Positions 6,652 through 11,508 of a stretch of 11,508 bases of DNA are shown here, piece by piece (position 1 is the stretch's first letter; each line of letters starts with the position of its first letter). The position numbers and the translations under genes are program-made. The notes beneath the pieces were generated by a model. It worked only from the letters and a program-made list of their open reading frames with translations. It was not told the origin of the DNA and did no database searches. The DNA is from a bacterium (GTDB taxonomy: Bacteria > Patescibacteriota > Minisyncoccia > Phycocordibacterales > JAUSIJ01). The DNA is taken from the NCBI GenBank assembly GCA_030647855.1, contig JAUSIJ010000045.1, positions 1 through 11,508 of the forward strand. The letters run 5' to 3'.

Positions 6652-6669
6652 CCCACACGCAAGTGCGGG
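6652..6669 (+). other. Hairpin with GCAA tetraloop upstream of uvrA
   Basis: CCC-A-CAC closes on GTG-C-GGG with one A-C mismatch around a GCAA (GNRA-type) loop at 6659-6662. There is no T-run, so it is not a terminator. It lies between the preceding terminator and the uvrA promoter, where no gene is seen. Role unknown; possibly part of a small RNA or chance. Confidence 0.3.
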
Positions 6670-6691
6670 GGGTCATTAGCTCGACATCGCG

Positions 6692-6707
6692 ACATTCTCA
6701 AGAATGT
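6692..6707. promoter_or_regulatory. Dyad upstream of the uvrA promoter, possible operator
   Basis: ACATTC-TCAA-GAATGT is a perfect 6+6 dyad with a 4-base centre, about 45 bases upstream of the uvrA -35. It is preceded by a short direct repeat, CGACAT at 6682-6687 and 6690-6695. Its size suits a dimeric repressor, but it matches neither the E. coli (CTGT-N8-ACAG) nor the Bacillus (GAAC-N4-GTTC) LexA site, and no copy was seen before uvrB or uvrC. Confidence 0.3.
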
Positions 6708-6751
6708 TAGAACGTTTCAACCCAGAGCCTAAGAGGGTCTTTTCTTTTTTG

Positions 6752-6780
6752 TTGAATTCGATATAGTAAATGCTCATAGT
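6752..6780 (+). promoter_or_regulatory. uvrA promoter candidate
   Basis: TTGAAT (6752-6757), a 17-base spacer and CATAGT (6775-6780). Predicted start near 6787 gives a leader of about 30 bases. A TATAGT at 6762-6767 is a better -10 hexamer but lacks a -35 at the right distance; both may be used. Confidence 0.5.
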
Positions 6781-6816
6781 TACCCCCTAGCGCGCGACGC
6801 TGGGTGGTTTATTGTT

Positions 6817-9390
6817 ATGACAAAGACAAAAGAAACAAACGAAAACAAGGACAAAATAATCGTAAAAGGCGCGAGGACGCACAATCTCAAAAATATAACC
6901 GTCGAGATGCCGCGCAACAAGATGATTGTTTTCACTGGGCTTTCCGGTTCGGGGAAGTCTTCTTTGGCGTTTGATACCATTTTCGCCGAGGGGCAGCGCC
7001 GGTATGTCGAGTCACTCTCCGCCTACGCACGTCAGTTTCTAAAGCAGATGCAGAAACCCGATGTTGACGAGATTATCGGTCTTTCACCGGCCATTTCGAT
7101 AGACCAAAAATCCCGTTCCAATAATCCGCGCTCGAATGTTGCCACGATCACCGAGATCTACGATTACTTGCGCATTCTTTACGCGCGCATCGGAAAACCG
7201 CACTGCCTTGTCTGCGGAGCAGAGATAAAAAAACTTTCTAACGAAGAGATCAAGAACTTTGTAATCGAGAAAATCGCCAAATCAGCCGACGATCATAAAA
7301 TGGTAGAAATTCTCTCGCCAATCGTTCGCGGCCGGAAGGGCGAATACTACCAGCTTCTCTACGACCTGCTGGGCAAGGGTTATTCGGAGGTGCGTGTAGA
7401 TCGTCAGCGCAAGAAACTGCGAGAACAGATTCTTCTTGATAAAAATAAGCGTCACGACATTGATGCGGTTGTTGACAAGATTCCGGTCGAGCTCTTTCTG
7501 AAGGAAAAAAAGGGCGCCGAAGAACGTTTGAGCGAATCGCTTGAGAAGGCGCTTGATGAGGCCGAGGGGTTGGTGAGGATTGTCATAAGTGGAGGCAAGA
7601 CGGAGCAGGAGTTCGTCATGTCATCAAAGTTCGCCTGTCCGAATGACGGCTTTTCATTTCCGGAAATAGAGCCTCGTCTATTTTCATTCAATTCTCCATA
7701 CGGCGCCTGTCCTGAGTGCAACGGCCTTGGAACTCTTTTTCTTTTCAGTAATGAGCCATGCACTCGCTGCAAAGGTGCTCGCCTGCGCGAAGAGGCGCTC
7801 GCCGTCTATGTGGGCGGCGTCAATATTGTGGCGCTCGTTTCGAAATCTATCGCGGATGTCAAAAAATTCTTTGATGAAGTGGCGCTTTCTCCGAAAGAGC
7901 GGAGCATTTCCAAGGTAGTGATCAGAGAGATCGAGGATCGTCTTCAGTTTATGATCAATGTCGGCATCGATTACTTGACGCTCGGCCGCCGGGCTAACAC
8001 GCTCTCGGGCGGCGAAGCCCAGCGCATCCGCCTCGCCTCACAGCTCGGCTCGGGCTTAGTCGGCGCGCTCTATGTGCTCGATGAGCCGACCATCGGCCTT
8101 CACCATCGGGACAATGATCGGCTGATCCGGACTCTCCTTAATCTGCGGGATCTTGGCAACACGATTATCGTGGTTGAACACGATGAGGATACTATTTTTT
8201 CCTCTGATTACATTGTTGACATTGGTCCGGGGGCGGGAGTGCACGGAGGGGAAATCGTGGTGGCTGACGATCTAAATAAGCTTCTCACCGCAAAAAAGAA
8301 TGAATCGGGTTCGCTGACGCTTGAATATTTGCGTGGCGACAAAAGCATCGCGATCCCGAAAAAACGCCGTACGTCAGAGAAGGGCTCGCTCAAGGTACGA
8401 GGAGGTAAACTCTTTAACATCAAGAATCTCAATATTGACGTGCCGCGCGGAAAGCTCGTACTCGTAACGGGCGTGTCCGGTTCCGGCAAGTCTACCTTTC
8501 TCTATGAAATTCTCCACCGGAACCTTCAGGCCCGCTTCGACCGTCGTTATCGAAGCGCCAATATTTACAACGCTTCAAGCTTTACCGGAAGCGAATATCT
8601 GGGGCGCTCTATTCTTATTGATCAGTCGCCGATCGGACGTACGCCGAGGTCAAATCCGGCTACTTATACGGGAGCATTTACCTTTGTCCGAGATCTATTT
8701 GCCTCCGAGCCCGAGGCGAGGGTGCGAGGTTGGAAAGCCAACCGTTTTTCCTTCAATGTCAAAGGCGGACGCTGTGAAGCCTGCCAAGGCAACGGCGAGA
8801 TTGCTGTCGAGATGCACTTTCTGCCGACCGTGTACGTACCGTGCGACATTTGTGGTGGTAAGCGGTTTATGAAAGAGACGCTTGATGTGAAATACAAAGA
8901 TAAAAATATTTACGATGTGCTTAAGATGACGGTTGAAGAAGCGCTGGCTTTTTTTGAAGATATTCCCGCCATTTCGGACCGCTTGAAAACAATGAATGAA
9001 GTGGGACTCGGCTATCTTGAACTCGGCCAGTCCGCCACTACGCTCTCCGGAGGCGAGGCACAAAGAGTAAAAATTTCCTCGGAGCTTTATCGGCCGCATA
9101 TTCAGAAGACTATTTATCTTTTGGATGAACCGACCATCGGCCTTCACTATGAAGATGTAAAAAAACTTATAGAAATTCTTGAAAAGCTCGTGGAAAAAGG
9201 CAATTCGGTCGTGGTTATCGAGCATAATATGGATGTTATCAAGAGCGCCGATTATATTATCGATATCGGCCCCGACGGAGGTGAACGCGGGGGAAAAATC
9301 GTGGCCAAAGGCACACCCGAGGAGGTTGCAAATAACGAAAGATCGTACACGGGTCAGTATCTGAAGAGGGTACTAAAGAATAGACGTTAG
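6817..9390 (+). CDS. uvrA: UvrABC system protein A (excinuclease subunit UvrA), reduced form lacking the insertion domain
   Basis: Dimeric ABC-type ATPase that finds DNA lesions and loads UvrB. At 857 residues it is clearly shorter than classical UvrA (about 940). NBD1 has Walker [10 protein letters not shown] at 41-49, signature LSGGEAQR at 396-403 and Walker B LDEP at 421-424; NBD2 has Walker [10 protein letters not shown] at 552-560, signature LSGGEAQR at 743-750 and Walker B LDEP at 769-772. The UvrB-binding region (about 130-245) is present. The C-terminal zinc module is intact (Cys653, 656, 676, 679). The N-terminal zinc module is unusual: Cys274, Cys298 and Cys301 remain, but the position usually Cys or His is Asp277. 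Only about a dozen residues separate [10 protein letters not shown] (297-305) from CTRC (315-318), where classical UvrA holds the DNA-binding insertion domain of about 110 residues. A GGGTGG about nine bases before the ATG is a weak Shine-Dalgarno. Confidence 0.97.
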   Translation: MTKTKETNENKDKIIVKGARTHNLKNITVEMPRNKMIVFTGLSGSGKSSLAFDTIFAEGQRRYVESLSAYARQFLKQMQKPDVDEIIGLSPAISIDQKSRSNNPRSNVATITEIYDYLRILYARIGKPHCLVCGAEIKKLSNEEIKNFVIEKIAKSADDHKMVEILSPIVRGRKGEYYQLLYDLLGKGYSEVRVDRQRKKLREQILLDKNKRHDIDAVVDKIPVELFLKEKKGAEERLSESLEKALDEAEGLVRIVISGGKTEQEFVMSSKFACPNDGFSFPEIEPRLFSFNSPYGACPECNGLGTLFLFSNEPCTRCKGARLREEALAVYVGGVNIVALVSKSIADVKKFFDEVALSPKERSISKVVIREIEDRLQFMINVGIDYLTLGRRANTLSGGEAQRIRLASQLGSGLVGALYVLDEPTIGLHHRDNDRLIRTLLNLRDLGNTIIVVEHDEDTIFSSDYIVDIGPGAGVHGGEIVVADDLNKLLTAKKNESGSLTLEYLRGDKSIAIPKKRRTSEKGSLKVRGGKLFNIKNLNIDVPRGKLVLVTGVSGSGKSTFLYEILHRNLQARFDRRYRSANIYNASSFTGSEYLGRSILIDQSPIGRTPRSNPATYTGAFTFVRDLFASEPEARVRGWKANRFSFNVKGGRCEACQGNGEIAVEMHFLPTVYVPCDICGGKRFMKETLDVKYKDKNIYDVLKMTVEEALAFFEDIPAISDRLKTMNEVGLGYLELGQSATTLSGGEAQRVKISSELYRPHIQKTIYLLDEPTIGLHYEDVKKLIEILEKLVEKGNSVVVIEHNMDVIKSADYIIDIGPDGGERGGKIVAKGTPEEVANNERSYTGQYLKRVLKNRR

Positions 9391-9414
9391 GCTCTAGGCA
9401 CTAGGCGCTAGCTA
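9387..9414. repeat. Four-unit degenerate 7-base tandem repeat at the uvrA stop codon
   Basis: TTAGGCT, CTAGGCA, CTAGGCG and CTAGCTA follow one another in phase, beginning at the last bases of uvrA so that the first unit contains the TAG stop. It sits just before the terminator of the convergent gene. It may be replication slippage, a short intergenic repeat family, or chance. Confidence 0.45.
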
Positions 9415-9415
9415 T

Positions 9416-9443
9416 AAAAAAGCCGATACTTGGTCGTATCGGC
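9416..9443 (-). terminator. Intrinsic terminator of the 116-residue protein gene
   Basis: A perfect 8-base stem, GCCGATAC (9422-9429) with GTATCGGC (9436-9443), with a 6-base loop. Six A at 9416-9421 become the T-run on the minus strand. No T-run exists on the plus side, so it does not obviously terminate uvrA. Confidence 0.85.
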
Positions 9444-9453
9444 AGTGTGATGA

Positions 9454-9804
9454 CTACGCATCTTCGCCGAGTAGTGGGGGAATAACACACCTCCCGGGCG
9501 GAAGCGGTTTTTTCGGGCTTTTCTCAAATGCAGCCAGGAATTCTTCGGTAGTTTCGATAAGGTTATCGACATCCGACTGGCTTACCGCTTCCGGACTTTT
9601 CCTCATTTGCTCACGAAGGTACTGGATTACTGGGTCCGCTATTTCACTTACTGGGCCGATCGCGAGTGCATCGGAGACCTTTCGCGTAAATACTCGACCC
9701 TCCCTATTAAGCTGTTTCAGCTTACCAAGTAATGCTCTTGAGAAGCTGTAGGAGAAACCGTTGATAACATCTTGTTCCAAGCGCAGTTCCTGATGCTGGT
9801 TCAT
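9454..9804 (-). CDS. Hypothetical soluble helical protein
   Basis: A 116-residue protein I do not recognise. It has no membrane segment or signal peptide. The body is mainly charged, probably helical sequence: LRLEQDVINGFSYSFSRALL, a basic stretch KLKQLNREGR, then PVIQYLREQMRKS and an acidic helix QSDVDNLIETTEEFLAAFEKS. It ends in a proline-rich tail with a single Cys (KPLPPGRCVIPPL). Reality is well supported: GGAGG at 9811-9815 six bases from the ATG, a near-consensus promoter and a perfect terminator, making a complete one-gene unit. It converges on uvrA and lies between uvrA and uvrC, but nothing ties it to repair. The terminator lies within 11 bases of the stop codon. Confidence 0.75.
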   Translation of the reverse strand: MNQHQELRLEQDVINGFSYSFSRALLGKLKQLNREGRVFTRKVSDALAIGPVSEIADPVIQYLREQMRKSPEAVSQSDVDNLIETTEEFLAAFEKSPKKPLPPGRCVIPPLLGEDA

Positions 9805-9834
9805 TCAAGACCTCCAGTGAAAGGTTCTGGCGCA

Positions 9835-9862
9835 AATATATCACGGAAAAGTGAATAGTCAA
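9835..9862 (-). promoter_or_regulatory. Strong promoter of the 116-residue protein gene
   Basis: On the minus strand TTGACT (9862-9857), a 16-base spacer and TATATT (9840-9835), with an extended -10 TGA directly before the hexamer. Predicted start is near 9828, giving a leader of about 24 bases that contains GGAGG. Confidence 0.75.
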
Positions 9863-9886
9863 GGTCAGTTTTCAGGAATCTCCCGT

Positions 9887-9917
9887 AAAAAAACCCCGCG
9901 CCACAATAGCGCGGGGT
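9887..9917 (-). terminator. Strong intrinsic terminator of the tail-anchored protein gene
   Basis: A perfect GC-rich 9-base stem, ACCCCGCGC (9893-9901) with GCGCGGGGT (9909-9917), and a 7-base loop. The A-run 9887-9893 forms the minus-strand T-run. It separates this gene from the promoter of the next minus-strand gene. Confidence 0.9.
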
Positions 9918-9953
9918 CGCTTCCGAAAACCAATCGCCGTTATGTTTCCGGAG

Positions 9954-10289
9954 CTATGAGCCGAAAAAGAACAAAGTCACGAGCCCTATGAAACTAGCGA
10001 TGAGCAGGGCACCGAGAGCAATCACAAAAGTCCTGTATCCTCCTTCCGCCTCATCGAATCGTTTCGGTGCAATTTCCCGATTGAATTTTCTGATGTCAAA
10101 ACCGTGATCTCTTTTGGCCATCTTTGCTGCTCCTGCGGGAACTGGCGAAGGAGAGGGAGAGGGGGATGGTAGTGTTTCCTGTGGCAGTATTTCCCGAGTA
10201 ATTTCGATTGTCGGTGGTATACCGCTTGCCCCTTCTGTTGGCGGCTCTGTCGGTGTTTTTCCGAATTTTTGAGGTTTTGCCAGAGGCAT
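9954..10289 (-). CDS. Proline-rich tail-anchored membrane protein, unknown function
   Basis: A 111-residue protein in three parts. The N-terminal half (about 1-55) is low-complexity and rich in Pro, Thr and Glu, with a PSPSPSPSPVP run at about 41-51. A short basic conserved-looking segment follows (AKRDHGFDIRKFNREIAPKRF, about 58-78). The C terminus is a single hydrophobic helix (about 86-109, FVIALGALLIASFIGLVTLFFF) that ends the protein. Basic residues before the helix predict a cytoplasmic N-terminal half and a tail anchor. The start has AGAAAGGG five bases upstream of the ATG. Met57 is a possible internal start that would remove the Pro-rich part. The gene is divergent from uvrC, with overlapping promoters, and has its own terminator. 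No enzyme motif is visible; a scaffold or envelope role is guesswork. Confidence 0.75.
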   Translation of the reverse strand: MPLAKPQKFGKTPTEPPTEGASGIPPTIEITREILPQETLPSPSPSPSPVPAGAAKMAKRDHGFDIRKFNREIAPKRFDEAEGGYRTFVIALGALLIASFIGLVTLFFFGS

Positions 10290-10315
10290 AAGGACCCTTT
10301 CTCTAAGCTCTAAAT

Positions 10316-10344
10316 ATGCTACAATGCATCAACTAATGAGTCAA
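10316..10344 (-). promoter_or_regulatory. Promoter of the tail-anchored protein gene, overlapping the uvrC promoter
   Basis: On the minus strand TTGACT (10344-10339), a 17-base spacer and TAGCAT (10321-10316). The -35 lies within the first codons of uvrC and the -10 shares bases with the uvrC extended -10. Predicted start is near 10309, leader about 20 bases. Confidence 0.5.
10317..10325 (+). promoter_or_regulatory. Extended -10 promoter of uvrC, predicted near-leaderless
   Basis: TGCTACAAT: an extended -10 with hexamer TACAAT at 10320-10325. No good -35 is visible. Predicted start near 10332 lies only four bases before ATG 10336, and ATG 10324 overlaps the -10 itself, which argues for 10336 as the start codon. 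Confidence 0.55.
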
Positions 10345-11508
10345 GAAAGTCTTTCCACTTTACAAGGAGAGATAAAAAAACTACCGGACGAGCCGGGAGT
10401 CTACTTTTTCCTTAACGAAAACAAAAAAATCGTGTATATCGGCCGAGCCACCTCTCTTCGCGATCGCGTGAGGAGCTACTTCGACAAGGATATTGTAGAA
10501 ACGAGGGGCGCCCTTATTTTTGACATGATGGGCAAGGCCCAAAGTATTGAATATCAAACTACGGATTCGGTGCTCGAGGCCTTTATTCTTGAAGCGAATC
10601 TCATAAGAAAGCATCAGCCGTACTACAACAGCAGGGAAAAGGACGATAAAAGCTATAACTATGTCATCGTTATCAAAGAAGACTTTCCACGGATAATTCT
10701 TGTGCGGGGAAAAACGCTCGGCCAGGAAGTGCCTTTCGGTAAAATAAAATATGCCTTCGGTCCGTTTCCGCAAGGGCTTATGCTCAAGGTTGCTCTAAAA
10801 ATCTTGCGCAAAATCTTTCCTTTTCGTGATCGCTGTGTTCCGTTCGGGGAAATCAAGAGCAAACGCGACATCAAACCGTGTTTTAACGCCCAAATCGGCC
10901 TCTGTCCCGGCGTATGTAGCGGTGCCATCTCAAAACAAGACTACGCCAAAACGGTCCAAAACATCAGACTTTTTTTCGAGGGAAAGAAAGCAACTTTAAT
11001 TCGAAAACTCGAGCGTGAGATGAAAGGTTTCGCCAAACGTCAGGAATTTGAAAAAGCGGATCGTGTTAAGCGAACGATTTTCGCATTGACCCACATTCAG
11101 GACGTCGCTCTTATAAAAAAGGACAAAATGGCGACGGGCGAGAGTGCCTATCGGATCGAGGCGTACGATGTTGCCCATACTAGCGGGAAGAGCATGGTCG
11201 GCGTCATGGTAGCCGTGGTAGATGGAGAGATAAGCAAGGAACACTATCGGACGTTTCAAATCCGAACAGTGCCGGGGAGCAATGATACGGCGGCGCTCCG
11301 CGAAGTACTCGAACGGCGGTTTAATCATAGCGAATGGCAGTTCCCGGATCTTATTGCGGTTGATGGCGGCACGGCGCAAGTCAATGTGGCGCGTTCGGTA
11401 TTGCGCGAGCGGCACCTGGATATTCCTGTTGTGGGCGTCGTAAAGAACGAACGACACAAGGCCGAGTACCTTATCGGCGATTACGCGCTGACAGGAAAAT
11501 ATCAAAAG
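10336..11508 (+). CDS. uvrC: UvrABC system protein C (excinuclease subunit UvrC), 3' partial
   Basis: Dual-incision nuclease of nucleotide excision repair, recruited by UvrB. 391 residues are visible and the frame is open at the right edge. The N-terminal GIY-YIG nuclease (3' incision) shows GVY at 21-23, YIG at 34-36, the likely catalytic Arg44 in SLRDRV and the EAFILEANLIRKHQPYYN segment carrying the metal-binding Glu. Four cysteines (167, 182, 190, 194) with C-x7-C-x3-C at the end match the UvrC iron-sulfur site; the first gap (14 residues) is a little longer than in E. coli. A UVR motif spans about 216-255. The RNase H-like nuclease (5' incision) shows Asp278 in YDVAHTSG and Asp343 in VDGGTAQ; the third catalytic residue and the HhH tail lie beyond the window. 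ATG 10336 is preferred over 10324 for the promoter reason and because MSQESLSTLQGEIKKLPDEPGVY fits the family. Confidence 0.96.
   Translation, partial: MSQESLSTLQGEIKKLPDEPGVYFFLNENKKIVYIGRATSLRDRVRSYFDKDIVETRGALIFDMMGKAQSIEYQTTDSVLEAFILEANLIRKHQPYYNSREKDDKSYNYVIVIKEDFPRIILVRGKTLGQEVPFGKIKYAFGPFPQGLMLKVALKILRKIFPFRDRCVPFGEIKSKRDIKPCFNAQIGLCPGVCSGAISKQDYAKTVQNIRLFFEGKKATLIRKLEREMKGFAKRQEFEKADRVKRTIFALTHIQDVALIKKDKMATGESAYRIEAYDVAHTSGKSMVGVMVAVVDGEISKEHYRTFQIRTVPGSNDTAALREVLERRFNHSEWQFPDLIAVDGGTAQVNVARSVLRERHLDIPVVGVVKNERHKAEYLIGDYALTGKYQK

Noticed and set aside
6692..6720. LexA/SOS box before uvrA
   Set aside because: The dyad has neither the CTGT-N8-ACAG nor the GAAC-N4-GTTC form, and GAACGTTTC nearby lacks the spacer. 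Shared bits such as TCAAG near uvrB and uvrC are too short to mean anything.
6445..6732. Alternative 95-residue plus-strand frame over the 72-residue membrane protein and its terminator
   Set aside because: It runs through a perfect terminator, has no Shine-Dalgarno and is out of frame with the well-placed start at 6386.
6720..6750. Second terminator before uvrA (ACCC...GGGT followed by a T-rich run)
   Set aside because: The stem is only four pairs with an 11-base loop and the T-run is broken; a terminator just upstream of the uvrA promoter is possible but not supported.
10324..10326. Upstream ATG as the uvrC start
   Set aside because: It overlaps the -10 hexamer, so it would not be in the mRNA; ATG 10336 fits both the promoter and the usual N terminus.
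1..11508. tRNA, rRNA, CRISPR array, insertion sequence or riboswitch
   Set aside because: No cloverleaf, rRNA segment, regularly spaced repeat, transposase or recognisable aptamer was seen on either strand by eye; a covariance-model scan would be needed to exclude small RNAs.

Overview
The window looks like a compact bacterial chromosome segment of mixed base composition. The likely source is a member of the Patescibacteria / Candidate Phyla Radiation, Parcubacteria-like. This is inference from several traits: short intergenic gaps, mostly single-gene transcription units, a short membrane-anchored FKBP, a Tgt with an internal insertion and no queuosine synthesis genes nearby, and a reduced UvrA. 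No 16S rRNA or other phylogenetic marker is present to confirm it. I saw no tRNA, rRNA, insertion sequence, prophage core gene or CRISPR array, and no gene-free stretch exceeds 300 bases.

Layout, left to right. A 5'-truncated YvlD-like four-helix membrane protein (+) converges on a LOG-family nucleotide phosphoribohydrolase (-). The LOG gene is divergent from a membrane-anchored FKBP-type prolyl isomerase (+), which is followed by tgt (tRNA-guanine transglycosylase, +). A GAF-like protein of unknown role (+) has its own extended -10 promoter, a strong Shine-Dalgarno (SD) and a terminator. Then comes the DNA repair block: uvrB (+), a two-gene unit of small membrane proteins (+), uvrA (+), two small minus-strand genes (a soluble helical protein and a proline-rich tail-anchored protein), and uvrC (+), which runs off the right edge.

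All three subunits of the nucleotide excision repair nuclease are therefore within about 8 kb. They are not one operon: each has its own promoter-like sequence, and small unknown genes with separate promoters and terminators sit between them. UvrA loads UvrB at lesions and UvrC makes the incisions. UvrA appears to lack the DNA-binding insertion domain found in classical UvrA, which explains most of its short length.

The initiation signals fall into two groups. Conserved genes (FKBP, tgt, uvrB, uvrC, probably LOG) have no usable SD, and for tgt, uvrB and uvrC the -10 box lies so close to the ATG that the mRNAs should be leaderless or nearly so. Most unknown genes (GAF-like, the two membrane proteins, the 116-residue protein) have strong SDs and real leaders. 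Six of the ten promoter candidates carry a TGn extended -10. I did not find a clearly new defence or mobile system. The best leads are the reduced UvrA, the unknown genes embedded among uvrB, uvrA and uvrC, the overlapping divergent promoters at uvrC, and the two-class initiation pattern.
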